A stretch of 64,000 nt of DNA from Ruminococcaceae bacterium AM07-15 (GTDB taxonomy: Bacteria; Bacillota; Clostridia; Oscillospirales; Butyricicoccaceae). The stretch lies in the NCBI GenBank assembly GCA_003477405.1, contig QUDE01000002.1, positions 186,001-250,000 of the forward strand, in the 5' to 3' direction. The notes beneath the pieces are model-generated. The model worked only from the letters and a program-made list of their open reading frames with translations, had not been told where the DNA came from and made no database searches. Position numbers and translations under genes: made by a program. Below are positions 37,203-45,680 of the stretch, piece by piece (within the stretch, counting starts at the first letter, position 1; the number at the start of each line of letters is the position of its first letter).

Positions 37203-38117
37203 ATGAATATCACTTTTTATTCCATGGAAAAACTGCGCCGGCAGCTGGAAGAAAACCAGGAGGAGTTTATCGCTTTCTGCGAAGAGGAAAGCCGGGAAAA
37301 GCCCCGCAAACTGGCCCGGCAGCTGGCAAAGCACAAAGGACAGCCGGTGGTGCTTCTCTGCGGGCCCTCCGGCTCGGGCAAGACCACCACGGCCAGCCGT
37401 CTGGCGGGGGAGCTGCACGCACTGGGCTTTCCGGCCCGGGCCATCTCCATGGACCATTACTTTCTGCCGGCCATCAACCCTGATGTGCCCCGGGACAAAA
37501 ACGGAGAGATCGATTTTGAATCCCCCTACCGGCTGGACATTTCCCTGCTTTCCAAACAGATGGAGGACATTTTCGCCTGCCGTCCCACCTATGTGCCTTA
37601 TTATGATTTTCCCACTCAAAGCCGTAAGCCGGGGTTTTTGTTCCAGCGTCAGCCCGACGAGTTTGTGATTTTTGAGGGCATCCATGCGTTGAATCCCCTG
37701 GTCACCGGGGCGGCCTTGGATTTTTCCAGCCGGATCTATATCAGCGTGCGCACCCGTCTGCGTTTTGAAAACGGGGAGTGTCTCCATCCCTCCCACATCC
37801 GGCTGATGCGCCGTCTGCTGCGGGACAGCCGCTACCGGGGCCGCAGCTTTTTGGAGACCATGGACCTTCTGCCTTCGGTGACGGCCGGGGAGGAAGATCA
37901 TATCCTGCCCTTCAAGCGCTTTGCCGATTATGAGCTGGATTCCTTTATGCCCTATGAAGGAGCGGTCTATGCCAGCTTGCTTACAGGGGAAAATTTGCCC
38001 CAGCATCGTCTCACCGGAAAGCTCCGGCGGTTTTTGGAATTTCTGCCCTCCCTTTCCCAGGAGAATGTGCCTGGCGATTCCCTTTTGCGGGAATTCATCG
38101 GCGAGATAGAGGAATGA
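37203..38117 (+). CDS. Uridine kinase-like P-loop nucleoside kinase
   Basis: 304 residues, four bases after the nuclease gene. Walker A GPSGSGKTTTASRLA is near residue 52. SMDHYFLP, DFESPYRLDI, YVPYYDFPTQSR and VIFEGIHALNPLV are uridine kinase/phosphoribulokinase-family motifs. The N-terminal 45 residues form an extra helical region not found in Udk. It may phosphorylate uridine, but an untested substrate is possible. Confidence 0.82.
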   Translation: MNITFYSMEKLRRQLEENQEEFIAFCEEESREKPRKLARQLAKHKGQPVVLLCGPSGSGKTTTASRLAGELHALGFPARAISMDHYFLPAINPDVPRDKNGEIDFESPYRLDISLLSKQMEDIFACRPTYVPYYDFPTQSRKPGFLFQRQPDEFVIFEGIHALNPLVTGAALDFSSRIYISVRTRLRFENGECLHPSHIRLMRRLLRDSRYRGRSFLETMDLLPSVTAGEEDHILPFKRFADYELDSFMPYEGAVYASLLTGENLPQHRLTGKLRRFLEFLPSLSQENVPGDSLLREFIGEIEE

Positions 38118-38153
38118 TTTTTTCTCCGGCCTCTTTTATGAGGGAGCGGGATG

Positions 38154-38162
38154 TGCTATAAT
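38154..38162 (+). promoter_or_regulatory. Extended -10 promoter for M20 gene
   Basis: TGC-TATAAT is an extended -10 element, 46 bases before the ATG at 38208. No good -35 box is seen, as expected for this class. A GCGGCC-CTTT-GGCCGC hairpin follows at 38172-38187 in the leader. Confidence 0.6.
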
Positions 38163-38207
38163 CAAACTGTTGCGGCCCTTTGGCCGCCGGAAAGGATGAG
38201 CGTTTTT

Positions 38208-39455
38208 ATGCAGCGACATGAAATTTGGAAGATCATCGATGAGCGGCAGGAGGACCTGATCCGCTTTTGTCAGGATGTCATTCGCATCCCTTCGGAGAAC
38301 CCTCCCGGCGATGTGGAGGATGTGACCAAGTTTATCTGCGATTTCCTGGATACATACCATATTCCCTATGAAATCGTCCGCCCGGTGCCCGGATGCCCCA
38401 ACATTCTGGCCACCTTCGGCAAAAAAGGGGGCAAGCGGGTAGTGTTCAACGGCCACTGCGATGTGGTGCCCGCCGGAGACGAGAGCAAGTGGGATTTCCC
38501 GCCCTATTCCGGGGAGATCAAAGACGGCCGTATTCTGGGAAGAGGCACTTCCGATATGAAGTGCGGTCTGGCTTCTTCTCTTTTTGCCATTGCCATGCTG
38601 GCCCAGCACAACGCCGAGCTCAGCGGTGAGATTCTATATACCATCGTGCCCGATGAGGAGACCGGCGGATACCATGGCACCCAGTGGCTCTTTGAGCATG
38701 GATACATCAAAGGGGACTGGGGCATCGTGCCCGAACCCACCGGTTTTGACAACATCGAGGTGGGGCAGAAGGGCAACCTGGGCATTCATCTGACTCTCAC
38801 CGGCCGCAGTGCTCACGGGAGCCTGGCTCCCTATGTGGGCCAAAGCGCCGTGGAGGATATGATGGAGCTGTGCCAGGCCCTGAAGGAGCTGCGGGAGATC
38901 CACGGCAGCTACGATGGAGAGATTGCCCAGGTGATGGAGGTGTCCAAGCAGGCCATCCGGGATATCCAGAAGGTGCCCGGGGTGGAAAACTGCATGGATC
39001 ATGTGACGGTGAACTTCGGCGTCATCCAGGGCGGCACCAAGTACAACATGGTGGCCGACAGCTGCCAGGTGGACATCGACTGCCGGGTGCCCATCGGCGT
39101 AGACGGTGAGCAGGTGCAGCAGAAGGTGGCCGAAATCATCGGGCGTCTGGGTCTTGCCGATCGGTGCAAAGCAGAGTACCGGGGCGGCCGCACCGGAAAC
39201 TACTGCTCCATCAATGATCCCATCGTCCTTTCGGCCCGGCGGTGCGCCAAGGAGCTGATGGACATCGATCTGATCGCCGCTTATCAGTGGGCCAGCAGCG
39301 ATACCCGGTATTTCCGGGAAGCGGGGATCTCCACCATCCAGTATGGCCCCTCCAATGCCGAAGGCATCCATACCTACAATGAGACGGTGGATGTGAAAGA
39401 TGTGATCTCGGCCTGCAAGATGTACGCCGGCATGATCCTGGATCTGATCGGTTAA
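38208..39455 (+). CDS. M20 family metallopeptidase/deacylase (ArgE/DapE type)
   Basis: 415 residues. Start chosen at ATG 38208, with AAAGGATGAG upstream; ATG 38196 is in frame but lacks a spaced ribosome site. Zinc motifs: NGHCDVVPAGD, GRGTSDMKCG, and the catalytic glutamate pair in PDEETGG. A dimerisation domain sits between. The family removes acyl groups from amino acids such as acetylornithine or succinyl-diaminopimelate, or cleaves peptides. No biosynthetic partners are adjacent, so the substrate stays open. Confidence 0.87.
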   Translation: MQRHEIWKIIDERQEDLIRFCQDVIRIPSENPPGDVEDVTKFICDFLDTYHIPYEIVRPVPGCPNILATFGKKGGKRVVFNGHCDVVPAGDESKWDFPPYSGEIKDGRILGRGTSDMKCGLASSLFAIAMLAQHNAELSGEILYTIVPDEETGGYHGTQWLFEHGYIKGDWGIVPEPTGFDNIEVGQKGNLGIHLTLTGRSAHGSLAPYVGQSAVEDMMELCQALKELREIHGSYDGEIAQVMEVSKQAIRDIQKVPGVENCMDHVTVNFGVIQGGTKYNMVADSCQVDIDCRVPIGVDGEQVQQKVAEIIGRLGLADRCKAEYRGGRTGNYCSINDPIVLSARRCAKELMDIDLIAAYQWASSDTRYFREAGISTIQYGPSNAEGIHTYNETVDVKDVISACKMYAGMILDLIG

Positions 39456-39465
39456 GGAAGCAATG

Positions 39466-39495
39466 CCAAAAAGCGCCGGAAAGGCGCTTTTTTGG
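39466..39495 (+). terminator. Terminator after M20 gene
   Basis: CCAAAAAGCGCC (39466-39477) pairs with GGCGCTTTTTTGG (39483-39495) around GGAAA, with the T-run inside the stem's 3' arm. Confidence 0.85.
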
Positions 39496-39520
39496 TGAAG
39501 AGGCGAAGAAAGGGGCAAAG

Positions 39521-40729
39521 ATGGAATTTTTCGCTCTTTTGATTGCGGCATTTCTGCTGCTTGCAATGCTTGTTCTGCTGGTGTTTCAGCAAAAAAAGCT
39601 GGGCGATCTGGCCCGGCAGCTGGAGAGCCGGAAGGATAATGAGGAGCTGGCCGCCCTGCGGGCCCAGATGGAGGCTCTGCTTTCTTCCCAGTCCCGCGCT
39701 CTGGGAGAGCAGCTGAACATTTTGCGGCAACAGCAGGTGGAGCAGGGGATGCAGACCGAGCAAAAGCTGGAAAACCTGCGGCGAACCCTGAGCTTTTCTT
39801 TGGATCAGGTACAGCGGCAGAACCAGCGGCAGCTGGATGAGATCCGCGCCACCGTGGATGAAAAACTCCAGACCACCCTGGAGAAAAAGCTGAACGACTC
39901 CTTTGCCATCGTCAGCCAGCGTCTGGAACAGGTCTACAAGGGCCTGGGAGAGATGCAGACCCTGGCCGTGGGAGTGGGGGATCTGAAAAAGGTGCTGAGC
40001 AATGTAAAAACCCGGGGCACGCTGGGAGAATTGCAGCTGGGGGCCATTCTGGAGCAGATCCTGGCGCCGGAGCAATACGCCCGGAATGTGTGCACCAAAA
40101 AGGGAAGCGCCGCTGTGGTGGAATTTGCCATCAAACTGCCGGGAGACGGAGAAAAGCCGGTGTGGCTGCCGGTGGATTCCAAATACCCGGGGGATGCCTA
40201 TGAGCAGCTGCTGGATGCCTATGACACAGGGGATGCCCAGCAGGTGGAGCAGGCCCGGCGGGTGCTGCGGGACCGGCTGCGCAGCTTTGCAAAAGACATT
40301 CATGATAAATACATCGATCCCCCGGGCACCACCGACTTTGCTCTGATGTTCCTGCCGGTGGAAGGGCTGTATGCCGAAGCGGTGCGCCTGGGCATGATCG
40401 AGCAGCTGCAAAAAGAGTTCAAAGTCAACCTGGCCGGGCCCACCACCACCGCCGCTTTGCTCAATAGTTTGCAGTTGGGTTTCCGCACTCTGGCGGTGCA
40501 GAAGCGCTCGGCAGAAGTGTGGAAGGTGCTGGGCGCGGTGAAGAACGAGTTTTCCAAATTCGCTTTGGTGCTGGAAGGAGCCCAGAAGCGGCTGAACCAG
40601 GCCAATGAAGAGCTGGACAAGCTGGTGGGCGTGCGCACCCGGCAGATCCAGCGCACATTGCGGGAAGTGGAATTGCCCGCCGAAAGCCAGGAAGAATTCT
40701 TATCCATTGAAGGAGGAGACCATGTTTAA
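39521..40729 (+). CDS. rmuC: DNA recombination protein RmuC
   Basis: 402 residues. One N-terminal membrane helix (FALLIAAFLLLAMLVLLVF), a long coiled coil (about residues 25-140), then the nuclease-like RmuC domain with TRGTLGELQLGAILEQIL, LPVDSKYPGDAYEQL and the MFLPVEGLYAEAV segment. RmuC limits inversions between repeats in E. coli. The stop overlaps tgt by eight bases. Confidence 0.93.
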   Translation: MEFFALLIAAFLLLAMLVLLVFQQKKLGDLARQLESRKDNEELAALRAQMEALLSSQSRALGEQLNILRQQQVEQGMQTEQKLENLRRTLSFSLDQVQRQNQRQLDEIRATVDEKLQTTLEKKLNDSFAIVSQRLEQVYKGLGEMQTLAVGVGDLKKVLSNVKTRGTLGELQLGAILEQILAPEQYARNVCTKKGSAAVVEFAIKLPGDGEKPVWLPVDSKYPGDAYEQLLDAYDTGDAQQVEQARRVLRDRLRSFAKDIHDKYIDPPGTTDFALMFLPVEGLYAEAVRLGMIEQLQKEFKVNLAGPTTTAALLNSLQLGFRTLAVQKRSAEVWKVLGAVKNEFSKFALVLEGAQKRLNQANEELDKLVGVRTRQIQRTLREVELPAESQEEFLSIEGGDHV

Positions 40730-41852
40730 AGTAATCAAGCAGGAGGGGCGGGCCCGTCGGGGCGAATTTACCTGTCCTCATGGCACCGTCCAGACCCCTG
40801 TTTTTATGAATGTGGGTACCCAGGCCGCCATCAAAGGCGGGCTGTCTGCCAAGGACCTGCGGAATATCGGCTGCCAGGTGGAGCTGTCCAACACCTACCA
40901 TCTTCATGTGCGTCCCGGGGATGATGTGATCCGCCAGATGGGTGGACTCCACAAATTCATGCGGTGGGATGGCCCTATCCTCACAGACAGTGGCGGGTTC
41001 CAAGTCTTCTCCCTGGCTGGACTGCGGAAGATCACCGAAGAAGGGGTACGCTTTGCCGCTCACACCGACGGCCACCGGATCTTTATGGGCCCGGAAGAGA
41101 GCATGCACATCCAGTGGAATCTGGGCAGCGACATTGCCATGGCCTTTGATGAGTGCATCGAAAACCCGGCCCCCTATGACTATGTGAAGGCCTCCATCGC
41201 CCGCACCGTCCGCTGGCTGGAACGGTGCAAAAAGGAGCTGCACCGGCTCCAGCAGCAGGAGGACACCATCAACCCTGGCCAGGTGCTCTTCGGCATCAAC
41301 CAGGGCGGCACTTATACCGATCTGCGCATCGAGCACATGAAGCAGATCGCTCAGCTGGATCTGCCAGGCTATGCCATCGGCGGCCTGGCCGTAGGGGAGC
41401 CCACCGATGTGATGTACGAGATCATCGAGCAGCTGGACCCCTATATGCCGGCGGACAAGCCCCGGTATCTCATGGGCGTGGGCACGCCCTCCAACATCAT
41501 CGAAGGGGTAGCCCGGGGCGTGGACTTTTTCGACTGCGTCATGCCCGCCCGCAATGCCCGTCACGGACACCTGTTCACTTCTCAGGGCATCATTAACATC
41601 AAAAACGCCAAGTACCAGTTGGATGACGGCCCCATCGATCCTCAGTGCCAGTGCCCGGTGTGCCAGGGTTATTCCCGGGCCTATCTGCGCCATCTGTTTA
41701 AGGCGGAAGAGATGCTGGCCATGCGCTTTGCCGTCACCCACAACCTCTATTTCTATAACCACCTGATGCAGCAGATCCGGGATGCGCTGGATCAGGGGAA
41801 TTTTGAAGCTTTCCGGCGGGAAAACAGCGAAAAACTGGGAAAACGCATCTAA
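40722..41852 (+). CDS. tgt: tRNA-guanine transglycosylase
   Basis: 376 residues, starting behind AAGGAGGAG. It swaps guanine 34 for preQ1 in queuosine tRNAs. Visible: LTDSGGFQVFSL with the catalytic aspartate, DIAMAFDEC, FGINQGGTY, LPGYAIGGLAVGEP, DFFDCVMPARNARHG with the nucleophilic aspartate, and the zinc site CQCPVCQGY followed by a downstream His. The tgt-yajC order is common in bacteria. Confidence 0.97.
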   Translation: MFKVIKQEGRARRGEFTCPHGTVQTPVFMNVGTQAAIKGGLSAKDLRNIGCQVELSNTYHLHVRPGDDVIRQMGGLHKFMRWDGPILTDSGGFQVFSLAGLRKITEEGVRFAAHTDGHRIFMGPEESMHIQWNLGSDIAMAFDECIENPAPYDYVKASIARTVRWLERCKKELHRLQQQEDTINPGQVLFGINQGGTYTDLRIEHMKQIAQLDLPGYAIGGLAVGEPTDVMYEIIEQLDPYMPADKPRYLMGVGTPSNIIEGVARGVDFFDCVMPARNARHGHLFTSQGIINIKNAKYQLDDGPIDPQCQCPVCQGYSRAYLRHLFKAEEMLAMRFAVTHNLYFYNHLMQQIRDALDQGNFEAFRRENSEKLGKRI

Positions 41853-41878
41853 GGCTTCGGCGAAACAGGGATTGGGGC

Positions 41879-41907
41879 TTGTCACCGGAGAAAAAATGCA
41901 GTATACT
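41879..41907 (+). promoter_or_regulatory. Internal promoter for yajC
   Basis: TTGTCA, 17-base spacer, TATACT, 36 bases before yajC and after the tgt stop. Confidence 0.72.
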
Positions 41908-41942
41908 TTTACTACTGTCTATCATCAGGAGGATACCGAACT

Positions 41943-42215
41943 ATGGAATGGACCGCCTATATCTGGATCGTAGCCACCTTTGCGATTTTCTATCTTTTGC
42001 TGATCCGTCCCCAGCAGAAGCGGGAGAAAAAAGAGCGGATCATGCGCAATTCCCTGGAGGCCGGGGATCATATCGTCACCATCGGCGGCATCGTGGGCAA
42101 GATCATCTCGGTGAAAGAGGATGAGATCGTCATCGAAACCGGTGCGGACCGTACCAAGCTCACCATGAAAAAATGGTGCGTGCAGGCCAAAGAGAACGGC
42201 GAGGAAAAGAAGTAA
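41943..42215 (+). CDS. yajC: Preprotein translocase subunit YajC
   Basis: 90 residues: one N-terminal helix (AYIWIVATFAIFYLLLI), then RPQQKREKKERIMRNSLEAGDHIVTIGG, shown here split as RPQQKREKKE and LEAGDHIVTIGGIVGKI. It is the SecDF-associated accessory protein. secD and secF are not in the window. Confidence 0.96.
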   Translation: MEWTAYIWIVATFAIFYLLLIRPQQKREKKERIMRNSLEAGDHIVTIGGIVGKIISVKEDEIVIETGADRTKLTMKKWCVQAKENGEEKK

Positions 42216-42236
42216 AAACCGTACTGAAAAAAGAAT

Positions 42237-42281
42237 CTCCCTCATAAAGATACTGTGTATCTTGATGGGGGAGGTTTTTTT
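42237..42281 (+). promoter_or_regulatory. Terminator-like hairpin that buries the next gene's ribosome site
   Basis: CTCCC-T-CAT-A-AAGATAC (from 42237) pairs with GTATCTT-GATG-GGGGAG (to about 42273), followed by seven T (42275-42281). It is a good intrinsic terminator. GGGGGAGG (42267-42274) in its 3' arm is also the ribosome site of the gene starting at 42282. The hairpin can therefore stop transcription or block translation. Confidence 0.78.
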
Positions 42282-42671
42282 ATGCCGGAAGACAAGAAAA
42301 AAGAAAACAAAGGTGTGCAGGCCACTGTCCATTTGTTCACTGCCGCCGGAGGGGGCATCCTGTGCGTCATCGCCCTTTTGTGGATCATGGCCTTTTCCCT
42401 TTATTCCGGGGTGATTCCGGCGGGATATCTGTCTCTTTGTCCCTATCTGGCCGTAGGCCTGGGAGGAATTCTGTGCGGCCTGCTTTCCGCCCGCTTTCCC
42501 AAAAGGCTGTATGGAGCCTTGGGCAGCGCTGCGTTGATGGTGCTGTTTTTCGCCTTGGTGGGGATGCTTCTGCCCGGCGCAGCCTTCCATTTGCCCGGCG
42601 GGGCCTTGGTGTTGGTCATCGCTCTTTTTTGCTCTGCTTTGAGCAGCGTGATTCTGTCCCTTTTCCGCTGA
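42282..42671 (+). CDS. Small polytopic membrane protein (TIGR04086/YrzE-like)
   Basis: 129 residues. A charged start (MPEDKKKENKG) is followed by four helices: HLFTAAGGGILCVIALLWIM, the YLSLCPYLAVGLGGILCGLL region, LYGALGSAALMVLFFALVG and GGALVLVIALFCSALSSVIL. A gene of this size class with four helices after yajC is usual in Clostridia and is annotated as a membrane protein of unknown function. Its ribosome site lies inside the hairpin at 42237-42281. Confidence 0.8.
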   Translation: MPEDKKKENKGVQATVHLFTAAGGGILCVIALLWIMAFSLYSGVIPAGYLSLCPYLAVGLGGILCGLLSARFPKRLYGALGSAALMVLFFALVGMLLPGAAFHLPGGALVLVIALFCSALSSVILSLFR

Positions 42672-42685
42672 TCGAAATGAAAAAC

Positions 42686-42717
42686 AAGGCCCGCCGCAAG
42701 GAAGCGGCGGGCCTTTT
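42686..42717 (+). terminator. Terminator after the YrzE-like gene
   Basis: AAGGCCCGCCGC (42686-42697) pairs with GCGGCGGGCCTT (42704-42715) around AAGGAA, followed by TT. It stands about 50 bases before copy 2 of the structured repeat. Confidence 0.85.
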
Positions 42718-42766
42718 GTGTGCAAAGAGCTTAGATTGCGAAAGAAAACAGGTCGTCCTTTTCCTA

Positions 42767-42891
42767 ATCAATCTGCAAAAAGCCGCGACCTGTGCGTGGC
42801 TTTTTGCACTTTTCAAGGGACAAGTGCGCGCAAAAGCGTGCACGCAGACCCTTGCGGAAATTCGAAAAAGAGGCCAAGGCCTCTTTTTCGA
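42767..42891 (+). repeat. Three-hairpin structured repeat, copy 2
   Basis: 125 bases matching copy 1 (4985-5110) in the same order and orientation relative to the window. The first ~43 bases differ at one position only. The second hairpin is CAAGGG/CCCTTG with inner GTGCGCGC-AAAA-GCGTGCAC; the third is TCGAAAAAGAGGCC-AA-GGCCTCTTTTTCGA. Differences from copy 1 largely preserve pairing. It lies in a convergent gap, ending six bases before the stop codon of the M14 peptidase gene on the other strand. Confidence 0.75.
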
Positions 42892-42897
42892 GGCACT

Positions 42898-45399
42898 TTA
42901 GCGGTAGAGGGCGTTAAACACCAGTTTGAAGGTGCCGTGGGTCTGGCAGCGGTGCTGAGGGGCAAAGCCATAGAGCACCACTTCGCCCTGGCCGCAATGG
43001 GCCTGGAGCAGAGCAGGAGTTCCGGCGATGAGCTTTTCGCCGGTAAGCAGACCGCTTTGCAGCACATCTTCCTTGGCATAATGGGCGGCCACCTGATATT
43101 GCTGGGCGTCAAACTTTTCTTTCACCGCCAGCACCGGACCATCCCAGTGGAATGCCAGGGCTTCCTTGGGCATGCCATAGCACAGGGGGTTCTGGGTGTC
43201 CAGTTCCATGTGCAGGGTGGAGCCGTGGGTGTTGAATTCCTTGGCGGAAAGGCCCTTGGCCAGGTTCTTCACCTTCAGATGGCAGGCCTCAATGGCAAAG
43301 TCGCAGGACTGGTTGAAGGCCAGCAGCTTGCCGCCCTGTTCCACAAAGGAGCGGATGGCGTTCATGCCTTCGTCGCCCAGGCCGCTCTGCTTTTCCGGCG
43401 GCTGTTTGCCGATGAACTGCATCAGGCCTTCATACTTGGGAGAATTCACATAGTGCTGCAGGCCGTAGAGCATCTCATAGGAATCACTGGGCAGAATGAG
43501 CACATCGAAATCCTTCAGCTTGCCGTTTTTGATGTCGGCATCGAAAACGGTGGTATAGGAATAAGCCATGTTGTCAAAGAGCAGCCGGGTCCAGCCTTCG
43601 TCGGCGTTGCCGGTGTAGAAGCGCTGGTACATGGCCACCCGCAGAGGCTTCAGCGGGGTCATCTGGGGATAGGGTTTTTCCACCGGCCGGACGGTGGCCT
43701 GGGCGGCATCGAAGATGGGGGCCAGTTTTTTGATATCCCCTTCCACATAGAAATCATGCCAGGGGCAGGTGTCGATACGCCACACCGGGAAGCCTTGGGC
43801 CAGAAGCAGATTGGCTGCGTGATAGCCCCGGTTCTCCTTGGCCGAGATCACATAGCCTGCCGCCTGGGACAGGGAAGTGAGGGGGATGGCATCCAGAGCG
43901 GTGAAGGGAGTGAGTTCTCCTTCCACCGGAGCATCCGCCGGGATGACCTGCACGCCCATGTATTCCGCCACGGTATCGCTGGCGGTGTCAAAAGCGGTGA
44001 GAGCATCCTGCATATCCCGGGTCCAGAAGTTGTCGGGATAGAGGGTGCGGGCCAGCAGATTCATCACGACGCCCATCTTGGGCTGGGCCAGGGGGATCAC
44101 ATAGGTTCCCTTGGGATAAGTGACGGCGCCCACCGACAAGTCAGACGCGGCCCGCTTGATTTCGATGCCCTGATCCAGCAGAATCTTCAGCAAAACGCGC
44201 AGCACGCCCTGGTCGAACTGGTTTTCCGGAATGAGGAAGGCCTGCTCATGGCTTTCGCCGCCCCGCTTGGTCTGGCGCAGCGCCTTCTGAGTCATGTTGT
44301 AAAGGATCTGCTCCCGGTTTTTGGCCATGGTATCCAGCACGGTATAGGCGGCGCAGTACTGGCGCTTGACGATATCGCCCAGACGCCACCAGCCACCGGG
44401 CCAGGGATGGGTGAAGTGTACCTGAGGACCATAGAAGGGGGTGGACTTGTCGTGGTTCCCCTCCAGCTGTTCGGGGTGGATGTACAGCGGGGTAGCCAGC
44501 TTGGCATTGGCGCTTTCGCTGAGCATACCGGCGATGTTATGGCTGTTTGTAATCCAGTGGTAGCCATAGTGGCCCCAGCCGGGGAATTGAGACATCATGG
44601 AAGCGCCGGACAGATCCTCCTGCTCCATGCGGTAGCACATATTGGCCCCATACAGGGACAGCTCGTTATAAACCAGAGGATCGGTGTAGGGTCTCACAGG
44701 GTTCTTATAAGGCGGCACGAAAATACGGGCGCCATAGCTGCCCATGTGGTGGTGATCAAAATAGGACTGGGGAGTCCATTCCTTGAACAGGATGTCCCCT
44801 ACATACTGGGATTCCACGATATTGTGGGCAAAGGCGTCCCGGTTGTTGTCGTGGCCGGTGTATTTATGATAGAGGGAGGGGTAGTTGCAGCCTTCATAGG
44901 GGGTTCCCAGGGTGGAGTTATACCAATCGGTGACCATGATCTGGCCGTCGGGGTTGAAGCAGGGCACCATCACCAGCACCACATTCTGAAGGATGTTCTG
45001 GATCTCCGGGCTGTCGCCGGTGAGCAGGTCATAGGCCAGCAGGGGAGCCATCTGGGTGCCGCCGATTTCGGTGGCGTGGAGGCTCATGCTCTGCACGCTG
45101 ACCGCTTTGCCCTTTTTCACCAGTCCCTGGATCTCTTCCTGGGACAGGCCCCGGGGATCGGCGATGGTCTGGTTGATCTGACGCAGCTCCTCCAAATGGG
45201 CGAAGTTTTCCGGGGAAGTGATGATGACCTTGAGGAAGGGGTTGCCCTCGGTGGAGGGACCCATTTCGGTCACCTGGATCCGGTCGGACTGGCTGTCCAG
45301 CAGCTTGTAGTATTCCACGATCCGATCCCAGCGGGCGATCTTGTAATCGGCCCCCAGGTCAAAGCCGAAAAACTCCTTGGGAGATGTGATGGTTTGCAT
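42898..45399 (-). CDS. M14 family zinc carboxypeptidase-like protein
   Basis: 833 residues behind AAGGAGGTC, with no signal peptide. Zinc ligands are recognisable as SLHATEIGGTQ (HxxE) and FDHHHMG, with GHDNNRDAF as the NR substrate motif and CFNPDGQIMV between. The peptidase domain covers about residues 1-330. The remaining 500 residues include a stretch DVLILPSDSYEMLYGLQHYV and IRSFVEQGGKLLAFNQ that looks like a class I glutamine amidotransferase-like (flavodoxin-type) fold. The long cytoplasmic form suggests intracellular peptide processing. The exact substrate is unknown. Confidence 0.82.
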   Translation of the reverse strand: MQTITSPKEFFGFDLGADYKIARWDRIVEYYKLLDSQSDRIQVTEMGPSTEGNPFLKVIITSPENFAHLEELRQINQTIADPRGLSQEEIQGLVKKGKAVSVQSMSLHATEIGGTQMAPLLAYDLLTGDSPEIQNILQNVVLVMVPCFNPDGQIMVTDWYNSTLGTPYEGCNYPSLYHKYTGHDNNRDAFAHNIVESQYVGDILFKEWTPQSYFDHHHMGSYGARIFVPPYKNPVRPYTDPLVYNELSLYGANMCYRMEQEDLSGASMMSQFPGWGHYGYHWITNSHNIAGMLSESANAKLATPLYIHPEQLEGNHDKSTPFYGPQVHFTHPWPGGWWRLGDIVKRQYCAAYTVLDTMAKNREQILYNMTQKALRQTKRGGESHEQAFLIPENQFDQGVLRVLLKILLDQGIEIKRAASDLSVGAVTYPKGTYVIPLAQPKMGVVMNLLARTLYPDNFWTRDMQDALTAFDTASDTVAEYMGVQVIPADAPVEGELTPFTALDAIPLTSLSQAAGYVISAKENRGYHAANLLLAQGFPVWRIDTCPWHDFYVEGDIKKLAPIFDAAQATVRPVEKPYPQMTPLKPLRVAMYQRFYTGNADEGWTRLLFDNMAYSYTTVFDADIKNGKLKDFDVLILPSDSYEMLYGLQHYVNSPKYEGLMQFIGKQPPEKQSGLGDEGMNAIRSFVEQGGKLLAFNQSCDFAIEACHLKVKNLAKGLSAKEFNTHGSTLHMELDTQNPLCYGMPKEALAFHWDGPVLAVKEKFDAQQYQVAAHYAKEDVLQSGLLTGEKLIAGTPALLQAHCGQGEVVLYGFAPQHRCQTHGTFKLVFNALYR

Positions 45400-45461
45400 C
45401 GTTGCTGACCTCCTTGTGATCTGAAATCATAAAATAGGGAAGGGGAAATCCATCCCTTTTG

Positions 45462-45490
45462 AGGATAGCACAACACTGCACAAAAAACAA
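45462..45490 (-). promoter_or_regulatory. Candidate promoter of the M14 peptidase gene
   Basis: On the minus strand: TTGTTT (45490-45485), 17-base spacer, TATCCT (45467-45462), about 65 bases before the start. Confidence 0.5.
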
Positions 45491-45556
45491 TGGGAAGAAC
45501 TTTTGTTTTCTCACTTTTTGCACAAACAGGCCCTGAGAGGGGATAAATAAGCATGA

Positions 45557-45582
45557 AGTTTACAGAAAACAGTTTACAGAAA
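45557..45582 (+). repeat. Tandem 12-base direct repeat upstream of spoIIM-like gene
   Basis: AGTTTACAGAAA occurs at 45557-45568 and again at 45571-45582, a 14-base period, ending 13 bases before the -35 box of the next promoter. It could be a binding site for an activator or repressor. Confidence 0.5.
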
Positions 45583-45595
45583 TCAAAAATCAATC

Positions 45596-45623
45596 TTGCG
45601 CCAGGGAGAAAAACAGATATAAT
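45596..45623 (+). promoter_or_regulatory. Promoter of the spoIIM-like gene
   Basis: TTGCGC, 16-base spacer, TATAAT, about 55 bases before the start at 45681. The -10 is consensus. Confidence 0.6.
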
Positions 45624-45680
45624 AAAAGAAAGGCATTTTTCCGCTTGCCTGGCCGTATAGATGGGCGAGGTGAAAAGACG

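Noticed and set aside
42718..45408. 896-residue plus-strand frame opposite the M14 peptidase
   Set aside because: Entirely antisense to a well-supported peptidase with its own ribosome site and zinc motifs. The composition is that of a reverse-strand shadow.
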